Part shown: piece after piece, positions 45,296 to 53,566 of the stretch | How the letters are laid out: every line of letters begins with the position of its first letter | Numbering within the stretch: the stretch's first letter is position 1 | NCBI GenBank assembly: GCA_017616555.1 | Contig: JAFZXZ010000032.1 | Coordinates: forward strand, 241,862-305,861 | Source: a bacterium | GTDB lineage: Bacteria > Auribacterota > UBA3054 | Direction: 5' to 3' | Length of the DNA stretch: 64,000 nucleotides | The notes under the pieces: generated by a model | What the model saw: the letters and a program-made list of their open reading frames with translations, nothing else | Databases searched by the model: none | Told to the model about the DNA's origin: nothing | Made by a program: the position numbers and the translations under genes

Positions 45296-46413
45296 ACGCC
45301 AAGACACTTGCGCCTATAACAAAAAGCGACCGCGAGGAGAGAATAAAAAAAGCGGCCGCCAAGCTTGCGGAAAACGGTTACTCTTGCCTGGTAGTGGCCG
45401 GGCCTTCCAACTTTTATTACTTTTGCGGAGCGAAGGGCGGCTATAGCGACCGCCTGTACGCCCTTGTCATCAAATGCGACGGGACGTGTTTTTACGTTTG
45501 CCCCTCCTTTGAGGAAAGAAGGATGCGCGAGACTTACGGCGAGGATGCGGAAGTATTGCCCTGGCAGGAAGACCAAAATCCCTGCGAAATGATCGCGCGG
45601 AAATTGTCAGCCTTCAAGGGGAAGATCGGATTAGAGGACACGCTGCCGCTCTGGTATCATTCCGAATTTGAAAAAGCGGCCAGACAGGGCGCCGGTGACG
45701 CCGGCATGATAGTTAGGCTCTGCCGGGCTGTGAAGAGCGAAAAGGAACTTAAGATCATGGCGCACGCCAACGCTGTTATAGGCGAGGCGGTGAGCGCGGC
45801 TTTTGAGCGCGCAAAAGAAGGCATGACGAACCGGGAGATGTCGGAACTTGTCGCCGAGGAATGTCTGGCGCGCGGGTGCAAAGGCGGAGGCTTCGTCCTT
45901 TTCGGCGAAGCGGCCAGTTATCCTCACGGGACGAAGTATCCGCAGAAATTGAAAGCGGGCGACCTTATGCTCTGCGACGCCGGCTGCCAGATCGAGGGCT
46001 ACACCAGCGACATCACCAGGAGCGTCGTCTTCGGAACTCCCAGCGCCAGGCAAAGGGAAGTTTACAAAGTTTTAAGGGAAGCCCAGGAGGCGGCGAGAGC
46101 CGCCGCCAAAGTCGGGAATCCTCTGGAGGCGCCGGACCTGGCGGCCAGGGAAGCCATAGGCAAAGCCGGCTTCGGCTATGACTACGAAACTTTCACACAC
46201 CGTCTGGGACACGGCATCGGATTGGACGGACACGAATGGCCCTACCTCTGCCGGGGAAACAAAATGCTTCTTGTAGAAAACATGACTTTCAGCGACGAGC
46301 CAGGGATCTATATTCCTGGAGAGATCGGCATGCGCTTGGAAGACTGCATGTACGTGACCGGTGAGGGCGGAAAGTATCTCGCTCCCCAGCAGAAGAGCCT
46401 GGAGGAATGCTGA
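45289..46413 (+). CDS. M24 family metallopeptidase (Xaa-Pro aminopeptidase type)
   Basis: 374 residues. An N-terminal creatinase-like domain (about 1-135, [15 protein letters not shown]) precedes the pita-bread domain with metal ligands [16 protein letters not shown] (two Asp), [15 protein letters not shown] (His), [17 protein letters not shown] (Glu) and a last Glu. It should remove N-terminal residues preceding proline. A GAGGAG ribosome site precedes the ATG inside the uvrB end. Confidence 0.9.
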   Translation: MLNAKTLAPITKSDREERIKKAAAKLAENGYSCLVVAGPSNFYYFCGAKGGYSDRLYALVIKCDGTCFYVCPSFEERRMRETYGEDAEVLPWQEDQNPCEMIARKLSAFKGKIGLEDTLPLWYHSEFEKAARQGAGDAGMIVRLCRAVKSEKELKIMAHANAVIGEAVSAAFERAKEGMTNREMSELVAEECLARGCKGGGFVLFGEAASYPHGTKYPQKLKAGDLMLCDAGCQIEGYTSDITRSVVFGTPSARQREVYKVLREAQEAARAAAKVGNPLEAPDLAAREAIGKAGFGYDYETFTHRLGHGIGLDGHEWPYLCRGNKMLLVENMTFSDEPGIYIPGEIGMRLEDCMYVTGEGGKYLAPQQKSLEEC

Positions 46414-47168
46414 TGATAGACAGCCACGCTCACATTCAGTTCGAAGTCTTCGACGAGGACAGAGAGGCCATGCTCAGGAGGGCCTGGGACCGCGGCCTGA
46501 CCAAGATCATCGTCATAGGCGGCGAAGAGAAAAGGAACGACCAGGCGCTTGCGCTGGCGAAAAGCAACGAGAGACTGAGAGCCGTTATCGGCATCCACCC
46601 TTTGAACGCCGGGGAATACAGCCCCGAAGCCGAGGAGAGGATAAAGCTTCTTCTCAAGGAAAAAGAAGCGGTCGCCATAGGCGAAATAGGCCTTGATTAC
46701 CACAACAACATTTACCCCAAGGAAGTGCAGTGGGCCACATTCGTTTCCCAGCTTGAATTGGCGAAGATTTTGGATAAGCCGATCGTCATCCACTCCCGGG
46801 ACGCCAAGGACGATACGCTTGCGATCCTCCGCGATCATCCGGGACTGAGAGGGCAGGTACACTGTTTCTCCTACGACGCGGAGAGCGCTGAGCGTTTTTT
46901 GGAGCTGGGCTATCACATCTCTTTCTGCGGTCCCATCACTTTCAAAAACGGGCAGCTTCAGAGAAGCGCCTCTCTTGTCGTGCCGCTCGACAGACTTCTG
47001 GTGGAGACGGACTGCCCTTATATGGCGCCGGAACCGAACAGGGGAAAACGCAACGAGCCCTCTTACGTCGTGGATATAGCGCTGGCTCACGCCAAGCTCA
47101 GAAACCTCACTTTTAAAGAAATAGACGAGGCTGTGACGGCGAATACCGAAAAGCTCTTTATGTTATAA
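46413..47168 (+). CDS. TatD family metal-dependent hydrolase
   Basis: 251 residues from the ATG at 46413, chosen because GGAGGA lies 6 bases before it; the ATG at 46407 touches that site. Ligand motifs are [35 protein letters not shown] and LVETDCPYMAPEP. TatD proteins act as 3'-5' exonucleases on DNA or RNA, for example in repair of oxidised ends. The TGATG overlap with the M24 gene suggests coupling. Confidence 0.92.
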   Translation: MIDSHAHIQFEVFDEDREAMLRRAWDRGLTKIIVIGGEEKRNDQALALAKSNERLRAVIGIHPLNAGEYSPEAEERIKLLLKEKEAVAIGEIGLDYHNNIYPKEVQWATFVSQLELAKILDKPIVIHSRDAKDDTLAILRDHPGLRGQVHCFSYDAESAERFLELGYHISFCGPITFKNGQLQRSASLVVPLDRLLVETDCPYMAPEPNRGKRNEPSYVVDIALAHAKLRNLTFKEIDEAVTANTEKLFML

Positions 47169-47169
47169 T
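47161..47169 (+). promoter_or_regulatory. Extended -10 directly upstream of the DUF374 acyltransferase gene
   Basis: TGTTATAAT overlaps the tatD stop codon and ends 9 bases before the ATG at 47179. No ribosome binding site lies between, so the mRNA could start at or near the ATG. No good -35 is seen. Confidence 0.45.
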
Positions 47170-47178
47170 CAAATCCAA

Positions 47179-47892
47179 ATGGCGGATAATATATTCAAAA
47201 AACCCTTCATGCGTTTCAAGGTCATACCAAGGCTGGCCTATTGGCTTACCTTGATCAACATGAAGACCTGCCGCTTCAAGTTCCACAACGAGGAGAACTA
47301 CAAGCTTTACCTCGACAGGGAAAACAACGGCGAGAACATCATCTTCGGCTCCTGGCACGGCAGGGGAATGCTCCTTCCGGCCATCTACCGTTTCCACTTC
47401 GGCTACGACAAGCTTTCCATGATGGTCTCGCAGAGCAAGGACGGCGACATTCTCGCAACGTACTTTAATCTTCTCAACGTGGAGTGCGTCAGGGGCTCGG
47501 CCCACAAGGGCGGAGTCGGGGCTTTGAAAAATCTTTTGAAGATCACACGCTCGGGAAGGGATACGGCCATGGCCCTTGACGGGTCCAGAGGACCGAGACA
47601 ACGGATAGAGCCGGGCATGGTTTTGATCTCCCAGCGCACGGGGATCCCCATAATCCCTCTGGGGCTTTCCGCCAAGTTCAGCTACAGGGCCTCTTCCTGG
47701 GACCGCTGCATGATAATCTTTCCCTTTGCCACCGTGCATATAGTTTTCGGCACGCCCTTTGTTGTACCTAAGGATGCGGAAGACCTCACCCCTTACTGCG
47801 AAAAACTTCAGAACATTATGGACGAAGTTACGATCCAGGGTGACGAGCTTGCAGGCATCAAGCCGGACGGCAAAGGCGAAATAAGAAATTAG
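47179..47892 (+). CDS. DUF374 lysophospholipid acyltransferase family protein
   Basis: 237 residues. The acyltransferase block I is GSWHGRGMLLPAIYRF (His with later Asp-type residues), MVSQSKDGDILATYF and RGSAHKGGVGALK follow, and block III is AMALDGSRGPRQRIEPG. This pattern is typical of DUF374, a branch of the LPLAT superfamily found near LPS or lipid A genes in Gram-negatives. It probably acylates a lipid precursor at the inner membrane. The reaction is not known in detail. Confidence 0.83.
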   Translation: MADNIFKKPFMRFKVIPRLAYWLTLINMKTCRFKFHNEENYKLYLDRENNGENIIFGSWHGRGMLLPAIYRFHFGYDKLSMMVSQSKDGDILATYFNLLNVECVRGSAHKGGVGALKNLLKITRSGRDTAMALDGSRGPRQRIEPGMVLISQRTGIPIIPLGLSAKFSYRASSWDRCMIIFPFATVHIVFGTPFVVPKDAEDLTPYCEKLQNIMDEVTIQGDELAGIKPDGKGEIRN

Positions 47893-47901
47893 GAGAATGT
47901 G

Positions 47902-48834
47902 ATGACAACCAGAGACGGCGTTAAATTATCCGGTACGATCATAGTGCTGCTCATAGTAGGCGTCTTGATCTTTTTAGGTCTAAGGAACCGCGAGAAGCCG
48001 GTCCCTTATGAGCCGCCCCGCCCTAGAACGCCCATCACGGAAAGAAAAGTGAGGACTCCGCGGAAGCCGAAGGTCGTCGTCTCGCAGGACACCACCTCAA
48101 CAAATGCCGCTGCGGAAGAAACTATCTCCATGCGGCAGCTAAGGCACGAGAGAGCTGTTATGTTTTTGCCGGAAGGGGACCCTATTCCGGGCTTCGATAC
48201 CAAAGGTTTGGTGGAAGACACCATGGCGGCTTTCCGCAGCAACGCGCCAACTGAGAAAAAACTGGAGTTGATGAACCAGATAGCCATGATAGGCGACAAG
48301 ATGGTCATGCCGGCGGTCCTTGAGGCCCTGGAAGACAAGGATGAGGAAGTTAGGACGCTGGCAGTTGAGGCGATGAAAGCTATAGACGATCCTGCGGTCG
48401 TAGAAGGTGTTGAGAAGGCTCTGAAAGATCCTGATCCCGACCTTAGGGAAGAAGCGCTTGAATGCATTGCGACTTTGACTCCGGAAGCGAGCCTCAACGA
48501 CATTATCATGCAGGCTCTGAACGATCCCAACGAGGACGTCAGGGAGAACGCTCTCGATATGCTGACCATGCTGGTTGACGACTGCATGATGCCAAGCCTT
48601 GACTACGCGCTTAAGCAGGGCGACGCCGATACGCAGGAAACTTCCCTGACGCTTCTCGAGCAGCTGCACGAGGAGGGAAGCCACAACGCCCTGCAGCCCA
48701 TAATAGAGCAAGGCCTTCTCAGTCAGTACAACGAGGTCCGCCAGATGGCTGTTTCCATTTTGCAGGAACAGACCGGCCAGAATCTAACCACTTACGAGCA
48801 GTGGGCCAAGTGGTATGAAGAAAACCGAAAGTGA
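47902..48834 (+). CDS. Membrane-anchored HEAT-repeat protein
   Basis: 310 residues from the ATG at 47902, 6 bases after an AGGAG; a GTG lies one codon earlier. One N-terminal membrane helix (IIVLLIVGVLIFLGL) is followed by a Pro-rich linker. Four to five HEAT repeats cover about residues 105-290 (MPAVLEALEDKDEEVRTLAV, VEGVEKALKDPDPDLREEAL, DIIMQALNDPNEDVRENALD). It is probably a periplasmic protein-binding scaffold. Its end overlaps rnhB by 20 bases. Confidence 0.8.
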   Translation: MTTRDGVKLSGTIIVLLIVGVLIFLGLRNREKPVPYEPPRPRTPITERKVRTPRKPKVVVSQDTTSTNAAAEETISMRQLRHERAVMFLPEGDPIPGFDTKGLVEDTMAAFRSNAPTEKKLELMNQIAMIGDKMVMPAVLEALEDKDEEVRTLAVEAMKAIDDPAVVEGVEKALKDPDPDLREEALECIATLTPEASLNDIIMQALNDPNEDVRENALDMLTMLVDDCMMPSLDYALKQGDADTQETSLTLLEQLHEEGSHNALQPIIEQGLLSQYNEVRQMAVSILQEQTGQNLTTYEQWAKWYEENRK

Positions 48835-49588
48835 TGTGAAGAAAGTTCTGCGTTTCCAAAAGCTGCTCGCAAAGGAAACGGAACTCCTCAACACTTTCAG
48901 TCTTGTGGCCGGAGTGGACGAAGCCGGTCGCGGCCCTCTCTGCGGGCCGGTAGTCTGCGCCGCGGCCATGCATGGGAAAGATTTTCCAAGCGCCGAGGAA
49001 TTTCCCTGGCTGATGGAGATCTTCGACTCCAAGCAGCTCTCTGAAAGCAAAAGGGAATACGTTTTCGAGCGCCTCATGGGCAGCGATAGTCCTTTTGTCA
49101 TCTCGATTGCCATGGCGGATGCTAGGGAAATAGACGAAACGAATATTTTGAGAGCCACTCACAGGGCCATGAAAAGCGCGGTCCTGGGATTAAAGGAGGC
49201 TCCCGGGTTCGTCCTGGTGGACGGGACGGCCATACCTGACCTTGGGATTCCTCAGGAGAAGGTCATAAAAGGGGACAGTCTGTGCTTAGCTGTCGCGGCG
49301 GCTTCGATCGCCGCGAAGGTAACAAGGGACCATATCATGCTGGAGTTGGATGAAAAGTATCCGGGATATGATCTCGCAAAGAACAAAGGTTATGGGACTG
49401 CCTTCCATCTTAAAGCATTACAAAAACTTGGTCGCTCGCCAATTCACCGCAAAACTTTCTACGTCGAAGGCCTCGACGAAGACCGAGGCGCAAAAAAGGG
49501 GAAAGCTGGGGGAGGATCTGACCGCAAAGGAGCTCAAAAAAAGAGGGTTCCGGATAATCTCGCGCAACTATCGCTTTTCGAGGAGTGA
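48815..49588 (+). CDS. rnhB: Ribonuclease HII with C-terminal extension
   Basis: 257 residues. Catalytic acids are in GVDEAGRGPLCGP (Asp35, Glu36), LVDGTAIPD and VTRDHIM. The family usually ends soon after GRSPIHRKTFY, but here about 40 more residues follow. The extra tail is Lys/Gly-rich and ends in LAQLSLFEE. QLSLF (251-255) fits the bacterial beta-clamp binding consensus QL[SD]LF. The enzyme removes RNA from RNA/DNA hybrids and single ribonucleotides from DNA. The extension is encoded on DNA that also encodes the start of yraN in the +1 frame. Confidence 0.93.
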   Translation: MKKTESDVKKVLRFQKLLAKETELLNTFSLVAGVDEAGRGPLCGPVVCAAAMHGKDFPSAEEFPWLMEIFDSKQLSESKREYVFERLMGSDSPFVISIAMADAREIDETNILRATHRAMKSAVLGLKEAPGFVLVDGTAIPDLGIPQEKVIKGDSLCLAVAAASIAAKVTRDHIMLELDEKYPGYDLAKNKGYGTAFHLKALQKLGRSPIHRKTFYVEGLDEDRGAKKGKAGGGSDRKGAQKKRVPDNLAQLSLFEE

Positions 49589-49877
49589 GATAGACCTCGT
49601 CGCCGCCAAGGACGACATTGTCATTTTCGTCGAGGTCAAGACCAGAAGCAAAAACGTTTTCTTTCCCGTCAGGGCGCTCTCCTTCCCCCAGGAAAAGCGG
49701 ATAGTAAAAGCCTCAAAGGCGTTTTTAATTGAAAACGGCCTGCAAAAGCGAAGAGTCGGCTACGTTTACTCCCTTATTCTGATTGGAGAATCCGGAGTTC
49801 CCGAAATACATCTGAGGCCTTTTAGGGTAAGGAAAATTTGCTATAATCATACATATGAAGATTATACTTTCCAATGA
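49392..49877 (+). CDS. YraN/UPF0102 family protein (start uncertain)
   Basis: About 161 residues if the ATG at 49392 is used; an ATG at 49350 and a TTG at 49428 are alternatives. The conserved part starts near 49497: RGKLGEDLTAKELKKRGFRI, then SRNYRFSRSEIDLVA and VIFVEVKTRSKN, an endonuclease-like fold of unknown function. All candidate starts lie inside rnhB, so the two genes overlap by at least ~90 bases of conserved coding and up to about 200. The rnhB-yraN order is common in bacteria, but usually with little overlap. The 3' end contains the surE promoter and overlaps surE by 23 bases. Confidence 0.75.
   Translation: MGLPSILKHYKNLVARQFTAKLSTSKASTKTEAQKRGKLGEDLTAKELKKRGFRIISRNYRFSRSEIDLVAAKDDIVIFVEVKTRSKNVFFPVRALSFPQEKRIVKASKAFLIENGLQKRRVGYVYSLILIGESGVPEIHLRPFRVRKICYNHTYEDYTFQ
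49839..49847 (+). promoter_or_regulatory. Extended -10 promoter of surE, adjacent to the start codon
   Basis: TGCTATAAT ends 7 bases before the surE ATG at 49855. Transcription would begin at about the ATG itself, giving a leaderless mRNA. The -35 is poor, which is usual for extended -10 promoters. It lies inside yraN. Confidence 0.6.
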
Positions 49878-50625
49878 CGACGGCATTTATTCAGAAGGAC
49901 TCCTTGTCCTGGCCGAAACTTTAGCAGGCGAAAACGAGGTGACGATAATCGCTCCTGAAAGGGAGCGCAGCGCCATCAGCCACGCCATCACTTTAAGAGA
50001 ACCGATAATCCTTAAGAAAAAGGAGATAGTTCCGAACGTCAAAGCCTACGCTGCCACCGGTACTCCCGCGGACTGCATGAAGATCGCCCTGCTTTCTTTC
50101 TGCGACCAGCCGGACTGCGTGGCGGTCGGCTTGAACCCCGGCTCCAACCTCAGCACAGACATAGTCTATTCCGGAACGGTCGCGGCCGCTAGCGAAGCGA
50201 ACATGCTGAGCGTTCCCGCCTTCGCTTTCTCCATGGACGATTCCAAGGACGGGAAATTCTATTTTGAAACGGGAGCGAAAGCGGCTAAGGAAATGCTTTC
50301 AAAACTTGATCTCAAAGCCGCTCCCAAAGGCGTGTTCTTGAACATCAACGTTCCCAACGTGCCTTTCGAGGAGATCAAGGGCTATAAGCTCACTACGCTC
50401 GGCAAAACGAAATTCCACGAGCGCTATCTGCACAGGACCGATCCCGGCGGCAACGACTATTTCTGGATCAGCGGCGTTCTGCTGCCTGACGACGAGGACG
50501 CGAATTCCGATTACCTTGCCATCAAGCAGAATTTCATATCCGTCACTCCCTTGAACAGCAACTTTACTTCCGAACCCAAAACAGAAGAAGTGAAAGTCTG
50601 GCTGAAAGACCTGCTCCACGAATAA
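49855..50625 (+). CDS. surE: 5'/3'-nucleotidase SurE
   Basis: 256 residues. The metal site is ILSNDDGIYSEGL, with APERERSAISHAIT, GTPADCMKIAL and VGLNPGSNLSTDIVYSGTVA (Asn ligand). SurE dephosphorylates nucleoside monophosphates and exopolyphosphate and is linked to stationary-phase survival. It starts inside yraN without a ribosome binding site and just behind a strong extended -10. Confidence 0.93.
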   Translation: MKIILSNDDGIYSEGLLVLAETLAGENEVTIIAPERERSAISHAITLREPIILKKKEIVPNVKAYAATGTPADCMKIALLSFCDQPDCVAVGLNPGSNLSTDIVYSGTVAAASEANMLSVPAFAFSMDDSKDGKFYFETGAKAAKEMLSKLDLKAAPKGVFLNINVPNVPFEEIKGYKLTTLGKTKFHERYLHRTDPGGNDYFWISGVLLPDDEDANSDYLAIKQNFISVTPLNSNFTSEPKTEEVKVWLKDLLHE

Positions 50626-50627
50626 AA

Positions 50628-52604
50628 ATGAAATTGCGCCTTGCTTTCACAATCATCTTAGCGGCCGCGGTCCTGACCGCCTGCTTCGACTATCGTGAAA
50701 GCTGGGTCTATGACAGGGAAGGGAACGCTACGGTCCATATCGTCTGCGCGCTCAGCCCTGATTTCCTTAAGAAGAATCCCAACCTTACCCTTGAGGAAGA
50801 GCGTTTGCTTCTCGTGCCTTTCTGGGCCAGCAACAATTTCACCGCCAACGTTACGCTTTTAAGATCCGCTCTCGTAAGCAGCAATTCTCACCTGGCGCTA
50901 GACATAAAATTCAAAGGCGCGATAAGCGAACTGGCGCAGCTGCCTTTCTTCCGCCACCGCACTATCAACGTTTCTGCTAAGCACAGCGGAATGACGATAA
51001 TGCAGCGCTTCGACCTCGGGCAAAGCGCCGCCAATCTTCCCTGCGACGGCACGGTGGAATTCTCCCAGACATTCCCGGGGAACATCACTGGCGCCAACAT
51101 TGCTTTCAACGGCAAGACTATCAAGAAGAAGATCAAGCTCTCGGAATTCCAGAACGACAAGCAGCTTCTTTTCAGCGCCACCTGCGTTTATCCGGAGCGC
51201 TGGCCCTGGAAGGAGACGCTCTACGTAGCTCTGTGCTTCCTTGCTTTCTTCCTCTTCGCCAGATATGCCCGCAACAAGAAAAGACTTGCTCCGAGAGATC
51301 CCGCGCCCATTCCTGGCGACGTTCACAACATTCCCGACCTCATGATGAGGGCGGCTTCGCTTTTCACCTCCCTTCCGGCCGTCAGGGATGTGGCCGAAAG
51401 GGGAAGCAGCGAACTGACTTTCCATTGGCTCAGGGCCAATGCCAACAGAGTCTCGCATTACCTGATCGAGAAAGGACTTCGCACGCACGACAAAGTCGCG
51501 CTTCTCGTGCCCAACGGCCGCTGGCGGCACATCGCGGCCTTGGGCGTTCTGGGCGCCGGCGGCGTCATGACTTTCCTCGACACGGAGGAGTCTCCGGAAA
51601 AACTGGCCGACATCATCAGAAGGCTCAATATTTCCTTCCTCATCGTTTCGGAAGCATATCAGGCGACGGCCAGCGAGATGCTTCTTCTCTCCCTGCCGCT
51701 TAACTGCGTGCTCTGGCTGAGAGGCGACCTCGAGAAAAACATTCTTCCCAACTACCTTTTGGAGCAGCCGACTTCCGCGCCTCTGAAAGCCCTGACAAGG
51801 GAAGATCCGGCTGTCCTCCTTCCCGGCGACAGGGATATTATTCTCACTCACGGCCAGATCCTCTCCCAGCTTTTCTCCGCCGCGCAAACGATCCTGCCCG
51901 ACGCCAGAGACGTTCTCTTTACGACTTTCGCCCCTGCTTCGATCGAATCGCTCTCCTTCACGCTCTTTTTGCCCCTTGCCACCGCTTCCTGCGTAGTCAA
52001 TCTTGAAAGCAAAGATCTTGACCTCGCTTTTGAAGCGCTGAGGAAAGAGGGCGTGACGATCATGCTGACGGACATCCAGAGCGCCTTTGCTCTCTCCTCC
52101 CGCTTCAGGAAGCTCGTAAAAGACAGCGGCGGCTTTGTTAAGCGCATCAGGTTCGCCAGGTACCTTAAGAACTTCAAGCTTCCTCACGTCAAGCTGCTTT
52201 CCAGCCTGAAGGAGAAATTCGGCATCAAGCTTAAACGCGTTTACATTCTTGAGGAGATAAAGGAAAAGAGATACTACTTCTACGCTCCCATGTACGGTGT
52301 GGAGATCATGACCGGCTACGCCAGGAAGGAGACCGCCGGCATCGTTCTCCTGTCCACCGCCCTCAGGACCGCCTACGGAGCCCAGGGAGCCCCGCTTCCC
52401 AATATCCAGGTGAAAGTACTAGACCAGGACGGCAAAGCTCTCCCTAAGGGCCAGGAGGGCTTTTTGGCTTTCCGCGGCCCGGCCGTCATAAAGAGCTTCT
52501 ACAGGAAAGGCCAAAACGACGACGCCATTTTCCGAAACGGCTGGTATGTTACCGAAACGACAGCCAAGGAAAACAGCGACGGCACCGTCACGATTATAAA
52601 GTAA
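50628..52604 (+). CDS. Lipoprotein-like ectodomain fused to a degenerate AMP-binding (ANL) domain
   Basis: 658 residues. The N-terminus is a lipoprotein signal with lipobox LTAC (Cys19), then an external domain of ~170 residues (FDYRESWVYDREGNATVHIV) and a membrane helix (about 197-212, YVALCFLAFFLFARYA). From about residue 240 a cytoplasmic adenylation-like domain follows (SSELTFHWLRANANRVSHYL, LVPNGRWRHIAALGVLGAGG). The ATP loop normally before ILTHGQI is missing: the text reads AVLLPGDRDIILTHGQI. The TGD of A8 reads TET, and the C-terminal lysine subdomain is absent. It is probably a pseudoenzyme that senses or binds acyl ligands. I do not know a described family with this layout. Confidence 0.7.
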   Translation: MKLRLAFTIILAAAVLTACFDYRESWVYDREGNATVHIVCALSPDFLKKNPNLTLEEERLLLVPFWASNNFTANVTLLRSALVSSNSHLALDIKFKGAISELAQLPFFRHRTINVSAKHSGMTIMQRFDLGQSAANLPCDGTVEFSQTFPGNITGANIAFNGKTIKKKIKLSEFQNDKQLLFSATCVYPERWPWKETLYVALCFLAFFLFARYARNKKRLAPRDPAPIPGDVHNIPDLMMRAASLFTSLPAVRDVAERGSSELTFHWLRANANRVSHYLIEKGLRTHDKVALLVPNGRWRHIAALGVLGAGGVMTFLDTEESPEKLADIIRRLNISFLIVSEAYQATASEMLLLSLPLNCVLWLRGDLEKNILPNYLLEQPTSAPLKALTREDPAVLLPGDRDIILTHGQILSQLFSAAQTILPDARDVLFTTFAPASIESLSFTLFLPLATASCVVNLESKDLDLAFEALRKEGVTIMLTDIQSAFALSSRFRKLVKDSGGFVKRIRFARYLKNFKLPHVKLLSSLKEKFGIKLKRVYILEEIKEKRYYFYAPMYGVEIMTGYARKETAGIVLLSTALRTAYGAQGAPLPNIQVKVLDQDGKALPKGQEGFLAFRGPAVIKSFYRKGQNDDAIFRNGWYVTETTAKENSDGTVTIIK

Positions 52605-52613
52605 GGAAAACAA

Positions 52614-53348
52614 ATGTCGAAAGAATTTACTGCTGCGATAATCATTGTGGGGGACGAGATCTTGTCGGGCCGCACGCGCGACATCAACGCCAACTTCATC
52701 GCCGCCAGGCTTCACCAGCGCGGCATCTACCTAAAGCGCATCATAACCATTCCCGACGATATGGATACCATTGTTGGAAAAGTCAGGGAATATTCGGAGA
52801 AGTACGACAATGTTTTCGTCTGCGGCGGCATCGGCGCGACGCCGGACGACCTTACCAGGGAAGCGATGGCTAGGGCTTTCGGAACAATCTTGGAAAGAAA
52901 CAAGGCGGCGGAAGCAATGCTTTGCGCCTATTACGGCGAAAGGATAAACGACCTGAGACTGATGATGGCTGATCTGCCGATCGGCTGCCGTTTGATAGAG
53001 AACGAACTTTCCGGAGCACCAGGCTTCATCATGGGCAACGTTTATGTTTTCCCGGGCGTTCCGAAACTGATGCAGAAGATGTTCGACGTCATAGAGCCCG
53101 AGCTCCCGCAAGGCAGCATCGTGACGCTGGAGTATCTTTCCCCGATCGGGGAAACGCTTTTCGCCGACCTTATGGAAGCGGCGCAGAACAAATATCCGGA
53201 CGTAAAGATAGGATCGTATCCGGAACTCGACGAAGCAAGCGGGAAGTGGCGCTGCAAATTGACGTTCACTTCCTCGACCGAAGAAGCCATCGCTCCCTGC
53301 CGAGATCAGCTCCTCTCCGCGATATCCGACCGCGCGAAAAATCAGTGA
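52614..53348 (+). CDS. CinA N-terminal / MoCF-type molybdopterin-binding domain protein
   Basis: 244 residues. The start FTAAIIIVGDEILSGRTRDINANFIA and the block VFVCGGIGATPDDLTREAMA are typical of the MoaB/CinA N-terminal fold. It is followed by LSGAPGFIMGNVYVFPGVPKLM and a short alpha/beta tail that fits the COG1058 type. The nicotinamide-nucleotide amidase C-terminal domain of full CinA is lacking. Related domains hydrolyse ADP-ribose or bind pterins; the substrate here is uncertain. It is the last gene of the plus-strand run. Confidence 0.85.
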   Translation: MSKEFTAAIIIVGDEILSGRTRDINANFIAARLHQRGIYLKRIITIPDDMDTIVGKVREYSEKYDNVFVCGGIGATPDDLTREAMARAFGTILERNKAAEAMLCAYYGERINDLRLMMADLPIGCRLIENELSGAPGFIMGNVYVFPGVPKLMQKMFDVIEPELPQGSIVTLEYLSPIGETLFADLMEAAQNKYPDVKIGSYPELDEASGKWRCKLTFTSSTEEAIAPCRDQLLSAISDRAKNQ

Positions 53349-53566
53349 CGTCGCAAATGTATCGGTCGCTGCGCAAAAGGCATGTGCCCTTGGCAAACAG
53401 GCTTCGCTAAGTTTGCTTACGGGTACATGCCTTCTTGCTTCGCTCCCAGTATGTGACGGAACAAAGGGCGGCGTGTGCCCCTAAGCGAACTCACGGAGGA
53501 TGCTAATCAAGGCCATGCGCGCGTAGTCCGTGAGCGAGGGGCATACGCCGCCCTTTGCGACATCAG
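53349..53566. repeat. Nested palindromic element between convergent genes
   Basis: Two long inverted repeats fill the gap. Hairpin A (53377-53433) has arms AAGGCATGTGCCC / GGGTACATGCCTT with an inner GCAAAC/GTTTGC stem. Hairpin B (53462-53557) has arms starting CAAAGGGCGGCGT and ending ACGCCGCCCTTTG that pair over about 20 bases, plus CTCACGGA/TCCGTGAG, enclosing a 29-base loop. An outer GTCGCAAA/TTTGCGAC pair (53350-53357 and 53554-53561) could close the whole. No T run follows, so it is not a simple terminator. It may be a small palindromic mobile repeat or an RNA element. Confidence 0.7.

Noticed and set aside
49492-49521. -1 frameshift as a route from rnhB into yraN
   Set aside because: A -1 shift leads to the third frame and a stop at 49519; only a +1 shift would reach the yraN frame.
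50898-52187. 429-codon open frame on the minus strand opposite the lipoprotein/ANL fusion
   Set aside because: The product is Arg/Gly-rich without any family feature; the plus strand has a lipobox, a membrane helix and ANL blocks.
53349-53566. CRISPR array or tRNA in the palindromic gap
   Set aside because: There are inverted, not regularly spaced direct repeats, and no cloverleaf can be drawn.
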